Shown: piece by piece, positions 1-12,653 of the stretch | Layout: each line of letters starts with the position of its first letter | Numbering within the stretch: position 1 is the stretch's first letter | Assembly (NCBI GenBank): GCA_964019135.1 | Contig: OZ025258.1 | Coordinates: 29,940,186-30,004,185 of the forward strand | Reading direction: 5' to 3' | Length of the DNA stretch: 64,000 nucleotides | Origin: Arenicola marina | Taxonomy: Eukaryota; Annelida; Polychaeta; Arenicolidae | Notes under the pieces: model-generated | Databases searched by the model: none | What the model saw: the letters and a program-made list of their open reading frames with translations, nothing else | What the model was told of the DNA's origin: nothing | Translations under genes and position numbers: made by a program

Positions 1-1828
1 TTATGGGCTGCGCTGCATACACCAGTGCACGTTATTACAGACCTGTGTGAAAATTGTTCGCAGTAAATATCAAATTCTTCGCAAGGTCACAATTTAAGAC
101 CACTTACAAAGGGATACCACGAACTGAAGATGGAATAAAGGTTGTGACTGCATGACCAAGGACAATGGGCCTCTGTACCTTTGACCTGATGATAGAGGTC
201 CTACATTCCCACCTCTCCATACTGCCTCCTAACTGCTATACTTCTATATTTGCGGGGGTCACAATTGACAACCTGTTTGTGTGTTTACCTATGAAACCGA
301 CCAATGTTGGTCTGGGGAGAGGAGGAGTGAAATTGTTGTGTGCATACGAGTGAGGGGAGAAGCGGGGGGAGGGGGGGGGGTGATAGTATGTATGTATCAC
401 CGCCTGCAGGGGTACAACTGGGTTGGGTGTGGGTGGGGGGGGGGGGGGGTGGAGTACCCTAGCCTGGGGCCTCTGTCTTGCGGTCTTTCTGCTGCTCTGG
501 ACTACGGTCGCATTGTCCTTGGATATTTCGGCCTGACCGTGTACAGTCTTGACCGTCCCGCCAACGGATGCGAAAATAAACAGCACTTACAGGTTTATTT
601 TTACAAGCTTATTAGACGTGACAATGGTCTCATAACCAGATCTCTATCTGTGCACCAAGTCTGTGTATCAATGTCAGCACATATCAGCGGATATCTTCCT
701 CCCCGGCTGGTCGACTTGCGATGTCGTCAAGGAGGAAGTAGGAGATGATCCCTTCACTCACCACCCCCCCACGTTAAAGCTGCCTCATGGATGCATATTG
801 AACGGCCAACACGTGGACAGTGGGTGTGATATAGTGATGGAGCACGCCGTCCTGTGTTGATCATGTCTCACCACGGTGGATATTTATGTATTCATAGCGG
901 GCCTTGCGTTGTAAACGTCTACATTATCTGCTGAGCAGTGCATGTGACATTTTGATAATGTCATAATGTGACCCACAACAGGGACTTAGTGAATGAAAGT
1001 CGCGCATCGGGAGGTCAGCCCATGGGGAGGGTGGGTCAGGTGTTGGGGTGTGTGTGTGTGGGAGGGGGGGGGGGGTGTAGGGGCCGAGGACGGTGGCGTG
1101 TTACGGTGATCGGGGAGTGGATGGGATGGACGGTGAGGAGAAGGAGAGGTGATGGGGGCAGGAGAGGAGATGGGGTAGGGGAGGGGTGTTCGGCTGTAAG
1201 AGGTTCAATAACAGCATATGTCTGGCCATGTAGTGACTGGCTAGCTAATATCATGGGATCGGTTGGGGCGTCCATATAGGGCCTGTCGCACGTCATGGTT
1301 AGCCTACCTAGAAATAAGCGAGACCAGAGACTCGTCTGGCGACCTGGTGGGTGCAGACAGCCGTGTATGGAGTGTGGTGCTCGTTACTTATCAGGGACAA
1401 TACACGACAATCCATCTGTTATCATAACCGCCTTCAGTGAATGAAGGCGGTGTTCACTCAATGCTGTATTATTGCAGTGCAGCGGTGTGTACTTGTCGGG
1501 CCACACGCCAAGAGGACTCACCGAGAAGTGAGATGATGAGGGTAACAAGTCGCGCAATCATGGGTATCCGTGCTGTACATTGATATACACTACCAGTGTT
1601 ACTTACTACCCGCCGCCAGACAGCAATGCAGCTCAGTACGACAGGATTACGTGCCGTCGAGGACAATGTGAACATGTTGATGTTTTCTGTTTATTCCACT
1701 CTAGGTCGAAGCGACAAGGAATATTACGTGAATGAGGATATTACGTGCCTGTTTCATTTCTTTCGATGCACGTACAGAGATACCCGAAATAGGATGATAT
1801 ACGTAACTATGGCGACGTTAGACTACTG

Positions 1829-1977
1829 TGACGTCACAATTTATAATGAAATAGGATTACCGATGTCTGCTTGGACGGCAAAGGCACCTGTTGTGACGTC
1901 ACTATTTGCAGCTATGTGACGTCATAATTCACAATAGGATTATCTGCTAACGACGGCGGTCGCTCTCTGTGACGTCA
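1829..1977. promoter_or_regulatory. Cluster of four CRE-like palindromes
   Basis: Four full TGACGTCA palindromes start at 1829, 1894, 1917 and 1970. This is the consensus cAMP response element bound by CREB/ATF bZIP factors. Two copies are followed by a similar context (CACAAT or CATAATTCACAAT, then ATAGGATTA), so the cluster may come from local duplication. No transcript start is identified nearby, so regulatory activity is only inferred. Confidence 0.35.
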
Positions 1978-2912
1978 CAATGCACGGGGGCACAACGTTT
2001 GAGGGTAACAATGGGGGAATAAGGTGGCGTAGATCCGTAAACTGATAAAATGCAAAACGCCATTATAAATATTGTTATTGACAGGGTCAGCTAGCTATAT
2101 GGGTCACCCGGAATGCACATATGCACGCCCTACCTGTTTGCGTCAACTCGGCTACCTATCGTCGGAAATTGACTTAAAATGCCTTGAGCCATCGCGGTTT
2201 TTAGTGAGAAGCTGCCCATGCCAGCGTCACCCGTACCGTGCCGTGTGCCCCCTCCCCCCCCCCCCGGGGTCACCCCCCCCCAGTCACCGCGATGCCGGCG
2301 GTGTGCCCGTGCCGCATGCTGTATCGCCATGCTGTATTTATAATGGCGGCACAGCCTCGCGCTGTACCCACAATGCTCTGTAGGCGTAATAATGTTGACG
2401 TGATTATTTATACGCGCCGTACGCGGTCCGACAGTGATAAGGTATGCCGTGGCATGTATCTTACGGCAGCAAAACACTTTTTGTACCGATAAATAAAAGT
2501 GAGATAAGGCAGCGTTGAAATGAGAGGGCTGATTAGAGGTGTGGAGTAGGAGAGGGGAAGGGGGGGGGGGTCAGGAGTCAATAATTTCACACGTTATTGA
2601 CCCCATTTATGGCCCACCTCCACTATATATTTTGCGAAAATAATCTCTTTCAGTTTGCTACGTCTACCCCCCCCCCCTCCCCTTCCTCCCTGACACTCGG
2701 CGTCCCCACTTACTCTAGCACACCCCCTGATAATGAAAGTTCGTAATGGGACCGACGAAATGCATACCATAGTTGACGTCGACTTAGGAAGTTGCGGACA
2801 TGAATATAACTATCCCATGTGCGTCCACAATGTTATGCCATCGTCGTTAATTATGCATGCACACAGTTTATAGCATACATATGGATTTTATAGTGTAACG
2901 TACTTCCCCCAG

Positions 2913-2974
2913 TTTTGCAGCAGCCTCACGGCTTCACAGTCGCTTTTGCAGCAGCCTCACGGCTTCACAGTCGC
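2913..2974. repeat. 31-bp perfect tandem duplication
   Basis: Two back-to-back copies of a 31-bp unit (2913-2943 and 2944-2974). Each begins TTTTGCAGCAGCCTCACGG and ends CACAGTCGC. The identity implies a recent slippage event. Confidence 0.85.
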
Positions 2975-4952
2975 GAACCATCGCTCAAGCAGCGCCTTAA
3001 TATCCAGTGTTGATATTCATTTTACTGGTGACTTTCATTCCCGGGAGGGCTGCGATGCTGGTGGCTCCACCTCAAGGCAGACTCATAAGTTAGTAGTTAA
3101 AGTCCTTCTGAAGAAGCTGACGTCCTGTCGACAGAAGACGGGTGGGGTGGGTACGGGGTTGGGGGTGGCAGGTAGGGGTAGGGAAGACCGCGTATGTGCC
3201 GTTGGCGATATAAAAACCTAGCGCAGTGTGGATGGAGGTGGGTTGGTGAGGGAGTGGGGCGGGGGGGGGGGGGGTCTGTAGACACCCCTGATGGACGATC
3301 GCATCACACACGTGAGCGAATTGCATTTTCGTATTGAAAATGAAACGTTACGCGGCACACGTATCCACTGACATCAGTGACTGACGTGGCTGTGTGAGGG
3401 GACGGCTTTCTATTGAGGGCCAGGGGCGACGGGCGATCAGGATTATAATAAAACACAGAGTGATCGCCAGGAGAGACATGCTGGAACATACTGACAACCT
3501 CCAGGATATTGGATGGTATAGCACAGGGACAGAGAAGAATCAGAAAACTGTCTTGACTATGCTTGAAGCCAAGGCCGATGATTTACCATAGGATATACAC
3601 GCTGCCAGCGTGTATGATGTGATTTCTTGCAGATGGTAGCAGCATTAGGTTCACCCAGGGTCACAGTTTGCTTTATTATATGCAGACAAGGAGTATATAA
3701 TATTATGATATGTTGTTATAACATGTTGAGCAACATAGTGAATAGGTAATATCCTGATAGTCATGATCTGGAGTGACCGTAGGTAGCGTCATCATGGCGC
3801 AGTCCTAATTGAGCTACACACACGCGTCCAGAGGTGGCGTGTTATAGAGCTGCAACTGTCGATCCTAGTCATTTTTCGGGGCCGGTACCCAGTAGCCCTT
3901 CCAAGCTGGGATGGCGCTCCACGGGGTGTATACGAATTGGTTGCCGTAACAGGCGCCGCAGTACCCTGTAGTGCCCCCTAGTGAGCCATTTCGTAGTTAA
4001 TGATGAATTGTGCTTCTATCTTGTGAAGTAACAGTAAGCCTTGTAAGAGTGCAACGAGATACCGCCTGGTGCAGATAGCATTCAGGTCATCACGTCTACT
4101 CCTTGGCGCCCTGACTGGCGTTTTATAGATGTGGCCTCTTTATATGTGACGAATACTGGGTTAGATGGGGCCAGATTGTACTTCGGGCAGCCTTGCTTTG
4201 CTCAGACCTGAAGGTGAGCGATTCATAGAGGGTTTCTAAAACAACTGCTGAAAATTCTGCAAAAATACCTTTATAATGTAAACGCTCGGACCACCGTAAC
4301 CGTTGCCATGGCATCTAGAGCTAATGACGTTAGACACATGTCCCGGGATCGTGCCTCGCGGATTCAGTCCGGGTAATAGGGTCCTGTCCGCCATACCGCG
4401 CCAAAAAAGTCAACACCGTCTAAGTTTGAAACATGTTTTTACTCCGCCAAATGGCATTTTCCAGTGCGTGCCAAATAGCTGGGTAAATAGCTATGTTCCG
4501 GAGTCGGGGGAGTTGCTCTTTTGTCAGCGTTATAGCGTTATAGGGTTTGTAATTCATGAATTTATGGATTTATCTCGGACCGGATGTGTTTATGATGGGT
4601 GTGTGTGTTTCCTCTGTGCCAATAGTTCTAGTACTCTAGTGAAGGTCTCTATACGCCGGTCGGACGCGAGCAAATACCAACAGTTGATTGGCACGCATGC
4701 CTTTCGGCTGTTAGTTGTGCCGAAACGCTGTACGCAGTCGGCGGTATGTTGCGACGCGGGAACAGGAGTCAAATCAAAACGTCCCCGTGTATTGTTTGAG
4801 AGAAACTATGTTATTTGACCAGGCAGTACATCACTACATACGCGCCTCTCTACCAAGGCAAGGATTATAAGGCCAACAAATATTAAGTGATACAAACACA
4901 GATTGGAAAGGATACATCTAGAACTTACACATGGCTCCTGGAGGAAGCGTCA

Positions 4953-5041
4953 GCCCAATCGGCTAGTTTCTTCGCCGACCTCACTGCAATATACGCTCCT
5001 AGTCCTGATTGGATACTCTCCTACGAACGCTTGTGACGTCA
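4953..5041 (+). promoter_or_regulatory. Candidate promoter: CCAAT boxes and a CRE
   Basis: A CCAAT box at 4955, an inverted one (ATTGG) at 5008 and a full TGACGTCA at 5034-5041 lie directly before the ATG at 5041. Two more CCAAT boxes follow at 5055 and 5096. NF-Y and CREB sites are typical of CpG-rich housekeeping promoters. Because two boxes fall inside the proposed coding exon, the true start of transcription may lie further downstream, which would make that exon 5'UTR. Confidence 0.4.
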
Positions 5042-5184
5042 TGGCGCGCCGCAGCCAATCGCTGTCGAGAAGTCAGCCTAACATTTTCGCCTTGTCCAAT
5101 CAGCGCTTATCTCGCTTGGCCAGCGATAACCGCGGCAGCTCCGCGAGTTTGCTGCGAACCACGTCCTCCAGAGTGCTACTGCGG
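5041..5184 (+). CDS. Candidate alternative first coding exon of the septin (48 codons)
   Basis: The ATG at 5041 opens a Ser/Arg-rich 48-codon frame starting MARRSQSLSRSQPN and ending RVLLR, followed by a strong GTGAGT donor at 5185. It ends in phase 0, which is what septin exon 2 at 14433 requires. Splicing to exon 2 would give a septin of about 409 aa, the usual size, instead of 1166 aa. Vertebrate SEPT2-group genes commonly use alternative first exons. The frame is also open upstream (ATG at 4903). The alternatives are a 5'UTR exon or a promoter without coding meaning. The link to exon 2 rests only on phase, position and donor quality. Confidence 0.4.
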
Positions 5185-5405
5185 GTGAGTGAATCGTCGC
5201 TAAATTGTTGCTATGGGTGATTGAAGTGTTGCTATGGGTGAGTGAATTGGTATTACCTGTGAGTGAAGTGTTGCCATAGGTAAGTGGATGGCTATGAGTG
5301 ATTGAAATGTTGCTATGTGTGATTGAAGTGTTGCTATGGATGAGTGAAGCGTTGCTATGGACAGTGAAGTGCTACTGCCGGCGAGGGAAGTGTTACTATG
5401 GGCCA
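5183..5405 (+). repeat. Degenerate minisatellite with donor-like units
   Basis: About nine imperfect units of roughly 20-26 bp built on GTTGCTATGG and GTGAGTGAA or GTGATTGAAG. The array begins at the donor of the candidate exon 5041-5184, so the donor core GGTGAGTGA is itself part of the repeated unit and recurs (for example at 5236). Confidence 0.7.
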
Positions 5406-5545
5406 CGGAGAGCACTACAAGTCACAAAAAGATATACCTGAATACAAGGACACAATATGCACCATATCCTGCTTTATATATGTTCAACGTGCTAAGACTT
5501 TCGCTATGTTAAACATGTGCTGCGACCAATGTATTTCCCACGGCC

Positions 5546-6366
5546 CAAGACAGGTGCTGCCTCCTATGTATCTCTCGCGGTGTGTTAGACAGGTGCTGCC
5601 ACCTATGTATCTCTCGCGGTGTGTTAGACAGGTGCTGCCACCTATGTATCTCTCGCTGTGTGTTAGACAGGTGCTGCCACCTATGTATCTCTCGCGGTGT
5701 GTTAGACAGGTGCTGCCACCTATGTATCTCTCGCGGTGTGTTAGATAGGTGCTGCCACCTATGTATCTCTCGCGGTGTGTTAGATAGGTGCTGCCACCTA
5801 TGTATCTCTTGCTGCGTGTTAGACAGGTGCTGCCACCTATGTATCTCTCGCGGTGTGTTAGACAGGTGCTGCCACGTATGTATCTCTCGCGGTGTGTCAG
5901 ACAGGTGCTGCCACCTATGTATCTCTCGCGGTGTGTTAGACAGGTGCTGCCACCTATGTATCTCTCGCTGTGTGTTAGACAGGTGCTGCCACCTATGTAT
6001 CTCTCGCGGTGTGTTAGACAGGTGCTGCCACCTATGTATCTCTCGCGGTGTGTTAGATAGGTGCTGCCACCTATGTATCTCTTGCTGTGTGTTAGACAGG
6101 TGCTGCCACCTATGTATCTCTCGCGGTGTGTTAGACAGGTGCTGCCACGTATGTATCTCTCGCGGTGTGTCAGACAGGTGCTGCCACCTATGTATCTCTC
6201 GCGGTGTGTTAGACAGGTGCTGCCACCTATGTATCTCTCGCGGTGTGTTAGACAGGTGCTGCCACCTATGTATCTCTCGCGGTGTGTTAGATAGGTGCTG
6301 CCACCTATGTATCTCTCGCGGTGTGTTAGATCGGTGCTGCCACCTATGTATCTCTCGCGGTGGTGC
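5546..6366 (+). repeat. 39-bp VNTR, about 21 copies, with a 273-bp higher-order period
   Basis: Head-to-tail units of 39 bp, each containing GGTGCTGCCACCTATGTATC and TCTCGCGGTGTGTTAGA. Variant units recur 273 bp (7 x 39) apart: the CACGTATG variant at 5871 and 6144, and the CTTGCTG variant near 5806 and 6079. Whole seven-unit blocks have therefore been copied. Because 39 is a multiple of 3, long repetitive ORFs open in more than one frame. I treat them as by-products, not proteins. Confidence 0.95.
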
Positions 6367-9300
6367 TGAAACCTAGTGACCTACGAATCGGCCGTTTGGC
6401 GAGCACTTACGGCTGTAACCCCATATGCCGCTATATCGCTAATACGTCATTTGAAGAGGTCATAAAATACTTGAGAAACTTAATTGAAACCAGGGTCAAC
6501 ATTTAACAAGTGTTACCATCTACTTATCGCGTTCCAGTGAATTCTATAACCACTTGACCTGCCGATTGTCTCCAGGGCATTCCTGAGTGGTGTGGGGTCG
6601 GGTACCCATTCAGCCAGAGAGAATGGTTTACACCTTGGAATGTTCTTTTTGGTGACTCTTTATCTCTTTCAGAATATGCTAGGTGGCTTACCGTTTGACC
6701 GCCGCAACCTTCTAGGCTAACTACCGAAATTTTTTTTGCTACACCAGGTTGTTTCGAGGTTGCTGATAGCTGCAAGACACTTTGTACCAGGATGCACATA
6801 TACTTGCTTTGTAACATTTTCGTATGTGTGACATCGTTTCTGTCGCTACTACTGTTGAATACTTGTAGATTCTTTCGCAGAGTACTGGTCATGTTCGTCT
6901 CAGTTTTGGGGGAAAAAGCTCTCAATTGTACTGTGTACCGGTTTTGCTCAAGTGAATCTGGTAACAGTGGAATAACGCGGAGTATAATGCATTAATGTAA
7001 AGGCTCCATTTGAGAGTGAACGCCTTGCCACTTTATTTCCGTTTTAAGTTGCGAAATATAATGAACGGTATCTTCAACACAATAATTCACGCAATGCGAA
7101 TTGTTATTTTGCCTCACTCCGTTTCTGGACCTTAAAGTACTGAATTTTGCATCATGGATGAATCCACCCCCCTTCCCCCCCAGGTCCCATAATACAAGGC
7201 GAAAGGTAGGACACGTTCGTGTCGTGCTTGTGTATATAACGAGTAAAAGGGGAGGGCCTTGTGGGATGGAGGGGGGCCGCTAGCCCCTGGTCGCCGACCC
7301 CTCACCACCACCCATTCCCCCCCCGTCGTCGTTTCACACCGGCATGACAGCCTCACTGTGGGGACGAGGGAACGCCTAGGGATTGTTCGTCTTGACCCAG
7401 AGAGACCACGGCGTAGTCCGACCGTGACCGGTGGGGAGTGGGGGGGGGGGCTGTGGGGGGATAAGTAGGGGGGCTGGTGTTTGTTGCGGTGTGGTGAAGG
7501 TTCGCCCCCTCACCCACCCTATCCTGTCCTGTCCACGCCTCCCTAGCTGTGTGTCATCACATATCCCGCGTCAACAGAATGCAAGGTAGGCCTACATCAC
7601 GTAGTGGAAACTGGCTGGGGGTTCTTGACCCCCACCCCTAAGTTTGACGAGGAAAAATGGGTTGCCTGATAGCCTAGGCAGCGTATTTCATCCGTCTTTT
7701 CTCTAAACGATCCCAAACGAGTGATCGACCCAGTCGCCAAGGGAACCGTAGTGACTACATTGTGATCGCTAAGGTAACCATAGTAACTACAGTGTGGTCG
7801 CCAAGGTAACGCGAGTGACCACAGTATGATCACGAAGGTAACACGAAAGACCCGTCAGTGTCGCTATTCGCGGACATTATCATGTGACCTTGTGGCATTA
7901 CAATTACCTTGAACTTGACACGTGTACACAGCCACCCCATGTACTTCGCCTGTGTACTCACCCTGGGGCTTCTCCTTCCCTGTGTACCCCAGCTACATAG
8001 CAACATCTGCAAACACATCATATATATATATATATACATATTTTTTATAATATAGTATGGTATAAAGTGACATGCGCCGTACAAATCGAGGCTTTTTTCC
8101 GCCATAAATAAGGCGTTCTGACTCTTATCTGGACACTGTTTCAACAAAGGAAGTAAAACGTAACTTTAACGGCAATGTGCCGTGTCAGCCTGCCGGCAGA
8201 TCTCCACAACCGCGTCTCTGTTCTTTGGTACTGTTTCGTCGTTCACTCTACACACGTTAGGAGCGGGTCGCCAGCGCCCTCTGGAACTGGAAGAGTGCCA
8301 GTTAAACCTGAACTTGTTTGGCGCGATGATATATTTGGTAGTGTGGCGGCAGTGTTTGGTCTTTTTTACCTCACTGTGGGGCATGATTGACGGAACTGAA
8401 CTGATGGAGTCGCAGGCCTGTGGCGACGTTTATTGAAGTAGGCTTTCACAGCAGCCTGAGGGTAGGCAGGTTTCTGGGGACTCCTTGGCTCAGTTGTACG
8501 AAATATGTGCAGAAAAATGGTCTAAAACTTTCTTATCGTCATTTATTTCTTTTGTCCATTTCTCTCCCCTGGGCAACGTTGGAAGTTAGTTACATTGTGT
8601 CGAGGGTAAAACTACCCCCCTGAGTTGCATTCCATTAAATAAAAAAAAGAAAACCTGTCCTGTGGGTTTGGCCGTTTGCACCCCCCCCCACCCCCCCGCA
8701 CCTCCTTCCACACATACCGCGCACGCGGAACATCCCATCTGTGACGGGGACCACGAAATGAACCTGACGACGGCCATGGAGCGACAAACAGACAGACGAC
8801 TCTGGGTGTTGGGACGGCCTTTTTGATTCCGTTACAAATGTCAAGGGCCAGAGGCAGGCGGGTTGTCAAGTCGACGCCGCACTCAACAATGACTCTCTCC
8901 AGGCGAAAAGGGTTTGGGGAGTATTATATACCGTGGGGGGCGGGTCGGGAGAGGGGGGTATGGGGGGGGGGGGGGTAGGGGGGTGGTGGGGCCGGGGGTG
9001 ATGGGGTGATAGAGGCGGGGCTGGGCAAAAGAGGGGGATGGTGGCGGAGTATATACCTTGGGTAGGGACGGGGGTCGGAGGTGGGGTGGGCAGTAGGGGA
9101 ATGGAGGGGGGGGGGGGGGTGACGGGTCATAGGGGGGGGGGGGGCGAAAGAGGGGGATGGTGGCGGGTGAGAGTCGTACCGTAGAGATGGAATACTTGTG
9201 ATTTGATTGTGAACTAACCACTACGAGAAGTTTGAAGTAGTCCGTGTGGCTAGAGTATATATAGTGGTAGTTGTCGCGGCCTTATAAGGCCAGGGGCGGG

Positions 9301-10238
9301 GTGGCGGGTTAACGGGGTGTGGGGTGTGTAGGTGGTTAGTGATACGGTGGTGCGCGTGCGTAGACAGATAGAGTGCCTGCCCCTGCCTGGGTGAAGCTGG
9401 GTCGTTTCACCCCCAGCGTGTGTATGTAACTATAGCAGTGGGGGAATGTCGAGGTGGGTGGGGCTGGGGGTGGCAAACAGGTCCACCGATTTCGAGGCGG
9501 GGTCCTTCATCACATCAAAGTCGTACCTCAGGAGTCGTATATATCTCTGGCCGTCAGCTGACGGAGCTCATCAGGACCAACTCTCTGTGACTGGCGCAGC
9601 GGTCCCGTTTACACTGCTCGTTTGGTCCTATCGTCAGTGGACGCTCCCCATCTGTTTAACCAGTGTTAACGCGGATTTAATGCCTACATAGACCCTCGCT
9701 CATCGCCCAGTGCTCAGGCTCTGTTTCTAATATTGATTTAGCTTGGCGTATCGCCTGGTATTGATTGTGCAGCCTTGTTACAATATACTAGAAGCAGCAG
9801 AACGGAACGTGGATATATGCATTATATACATTGTGTATAAAGCATTACGTTGTACGGACACGGGGCGGTCTCCGTGCTGTGCGCCCCCCGTTGGCCGCAT
9901 GCCTGAAGATGGTTGAAAGTTGAAGGATCTGAGCTGATGTCCGCTTTAGCCCGCGGGATGGGACTTGTCTTACTGAAGGTACACGGCCAGGGGAGTTAAT
10001 TGGTTTACTTGCCGCGGTGTGGCGCCACCGTCACGGAGTGCTGTGTACGTGACGGCCGCCCAGGGACGCTGGGCACACGTTAGCGCAGCCTCGTAACTCG
10101 TCGGCCGGAATCCTCTGTTTGCTCAAGATACAACTCAGCCTTGACCTTTTTTTTAACGGCAGCGGGAGAGAAGGGCATCTATTGAACCAGTTCTCTATAG
10201 TATAGCCCTCCCCACTCCTCCGCCCGCTGGGAGTAAAA
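6367..10238. other. Upstream or intronic DNA before septin exon 1, no gene seen
   Basis: It holds a 30-odd-bp minisatellite (7727-7846), a (TA)n tract near 8022-8036, long G tracts (8945-8976, 9105-9117, 9131-9144) and a TATATATA near 9256. The part just before 10239 is GC-rich and is probably promoter and 5'UTR of the long septin transcript. If the first exon at 5041 is real, this is also its intron. Confidence 0.55.
7727..7846 (+). repeat. Minisatellite of about 32-35 bp, 3-4 degenerate copies
   Basis: Imperfect repeats of the pattern TGATCGCTAAGGTAAC, then a segment like CATAGTAACTACAGTG. Copies start near 7727, 7762, 7795 and 7827. Confidence 0.7.
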
Positions 10239-12653
10239 ATGGCGACAATATCGGCCATTGACAGCAACAACAACGCGGGCAGCGAGGAGCCCCCCGCCGC
10301 CCCCAAGCCTACCCCCCGACGGAGCCGGCCCCGCTCGGCCCAGGGGAGTGTGGGGTCCCCGGTAGACCCTCCCCCTCCCACGGCGGCGGGGGCTGCGGCG
10401 GCTGCGACGGCGCCGGCGGCGGTACAGGACAAACGCTCACCTGTGAGGAAAAGTGCCACCAGTTCTAGCATTCCGGTTCTGGATTCGTTGTCTCTGGAGC
10501 AGGGTGGCCAGCCTCAGGAGACAAAGGCCAGGGGCAGGGTCTCGAGAAGTCAGAGCAGTCTGGGGGAGGCGACAGGGGGCGTGACCGTCCCCGGGGGCTC
10601 TGCCGGTAGCGCCGTGGGGGCCGGGGCGGCCGCGGGCTCCTCCAGTTACGCTCGTGCCAGAGCTTTTTTTGCTAGCTCACCGGCCCTGTCTGTAGACAGC
10701 GGTCTGCCCACACCGTTGAAGAGAGCGCGGAGGACTCTGCCAAAGATCCTGTCATTCGACAGCTCCACGCCCACTACAGCGGCGGCGGCGGCGGCAGCTG
10801 CGGCGGACGGCAGCGGTGGAGGCTCCAAGCCAGCCTCAGCGGACAATACTCCCGGTGTCAAATCGCGGTCGTTACCGCGGCAACCGAGAGCCAGCCCGCC
10901 GAAGACATCCGTTGATGGCGTGGCGGAAGATGTCCAGGCGACCAGTGTGAGCAGCCTGCGAGTGGCCATGAATCGATCGGGATCGCGTGATCAGGATCCT
11001 CAGGATTCTCTGGCGGCGACCCAGTCCACTCCGGACACACCCACCAGGGTAATATCGCAGTCTGGATTAGGTAAAAGTACTGAGAACGAGGCGGGGTCGG
11101 TTCTGGATGCGAGCGCACCCCGCGATGTCCAGGTGACCTCGGATACCACGCCTGGTAAGTCTCCTTCAAGGACAGCGGTCGGCGGGGCGTTTGTACCCCC
11201 GCGCAGGAAGTCCCAGAGCTCCACCCCACAGACCGGCAACGGAAGTGACGTAGGTGTCACGTGTGGTGTGACGTCGGTACCCAGTTCGCCGTCTGCCTCG
11301 GTGACCGAGTCGCCAACCAAAGCCAAGAGCCTGAAGACGATCACCATGGATACTACCGTGGGTGAGGGTGGCGGCGGGGGGTCTCCCGCTAGGGCACTTG
11401 TAGCGCCACCCCGTAGGAGTATCAGCAGAGACTCTGTTGATAAAAATGACGTCATATTGACGTCACCGTCGCCCGTAAAGCCAGCGGTGCGGCCGCCGCG
11501 CCGCAAGTCTAGTAGGGATATGAGCGCCTCTGACGGTGACTCCGGCACCTCCAGCGTCGGCTCCCCGAGTATCCATGGCGACCGAGATCCGTTGTCGGCG
11601 GCGGCCGTGTCCGAGGCTCCGGAAAACGCGACCGTTGAAGTCACCACTTCCACTCATGTGGGCGCGGACGAAAGTCCTGTAAAAGCCGACAGAAGCGCCC
11701 CTGTCGGCGATGACGCGGAAGTGAATACAAGCACCGGAAGTGAAACCTTCGGCGACCTGCTGAACCAATCAGCAGCCTCGGACGCCGATGCGAGTTTCCA
11801 GGAGATTCTGGCGCGGTACGGATTGTCCGGTAGTAAAGCCGATAAGGACAAGGTTACGAGTCCCGGTAAGGCTTCTGATGACGTGAACAATAATCAGGCT
11901 GAGGTTCGTTCCAAGACTGAGGACACGGCAGTGGTGGGGGCAGGACGTGGGGCGAATGAGGAAAGGGTTGTAAAACCCCGTCTGACCTCGTCCCCACGAC
12001 GACAGGCTTCCTTAACATTGACCCAGCCCAGGAGTTTACCAGTGCTACCCTCTAGCGGTTCCCTCGGGAACTTGAGCGGGTATTTGTCTAGCAAGGTTGA
12101 TGACAGTCCCAGTGTTACCACTGGCACACCAAAGAAACAAGAAGTGACGGACGAGAAGACGACATGTGATGACGTCACGACTCCTCCCCCACCGCCGTTG
12201 TCCCTTCCCCCTCCGCTCCCGTCTTCCCCGCCCCCGTCTCCCACCGCTTCCTCCCCGCCAGCCCTCCGCAAACTGACCCCGCTCTCCACGATGTACGGAT
12301 CGGGAACGTCACTGAGTGCCAGGGCATGGAATAAACCACAGGACCCACCGGACGTGACGTACATGGGCTCACTTCCGGTGCTTAATGCGCAGCCGCAGCC
12401 ACAGCCGTCGCTGTCAGAGGCGTCGCTGCCACAGCCGTCGCCGCCACAGCCGTCGCTGCCACAGCCACCGCCGCCGCAGTCTCTGCCGCCGCCGCATGTG
12501 GCGCCACTGCCGTCCCTCTCGACGGCCGAGTATCGTGGCGGGCGCACTCTCTCGCGCATTACTTCGCCGGCAGAGGCGCTGCGGCGGCGAATTGCGGGGA
12601 CGGATGGTGAGCAGCGAGTGGCTGTCCGGAGAAAACTCTCCAAGGGCAAAAAG
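10239..12653 (+). CDS. SEPTIN4: Septin exon 1: 805-codon disordered, Pro/Ser-rich N-terminal region
   Basis: The exon is GC-rich and open from ATG 10239 to the donor GTAAAC at 12654 (phase 0, ends KGKK). The composition is Ala, Ser, Pro, Thr and Arg, with Ala runs encoded by GCG repeats (about 10780-10805). Basic PPRR(K/S)S-type modules recur near residues 318, 389, 417 and 584, matching RRxS basophilic kinase consensus. Polyproline follows near residues 647-680, and a PQPS/PQPP tandem near 719-755 could bind SH3 or profilin. The frame stays open 75 codons past the donor to 12881, but the continuation is AT-rich and unlike the exon, so I read it as intron. CpG density suggests the exon overlaps a CpG island. 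Confidence 0.8.

Larger units (their letters stand above)
1..4940. other. Intergenic DNA without a recognisable gene
   Basis: No reading frame here shows a known domain, a signal peptide or a chain of exons with matching splice phases. The stretch holds several G or C homopolymers (about 370-380, 436-449, 1062-1075, 2258-2280 and 3260-3275), a cluster of TGACGTCA palindromes (1829-1977) and a 31-bp tandem duplication (2913-2974). The longest frame (4303-4818, 171 codons) has no family resemblance that I can see. Confidence 0.6.

Noticed and set aside
4303..4818. 171-codon ORF
   Set aside because: No domain, irregular composition, no splice or promoter context; likely chance.
5546..6366. CRISPR-like regular repeat
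   Set aside because: Units abut with no unique spacers, and the DNA is clearly eukaryotic.
5582..6376. 264-codon Cys-rich repetitive ORF
   Set aside because: It is a 39-bp VNTR read as protein. Other frames of the same array are also open, and there is no start context, signal peptide or splice support.
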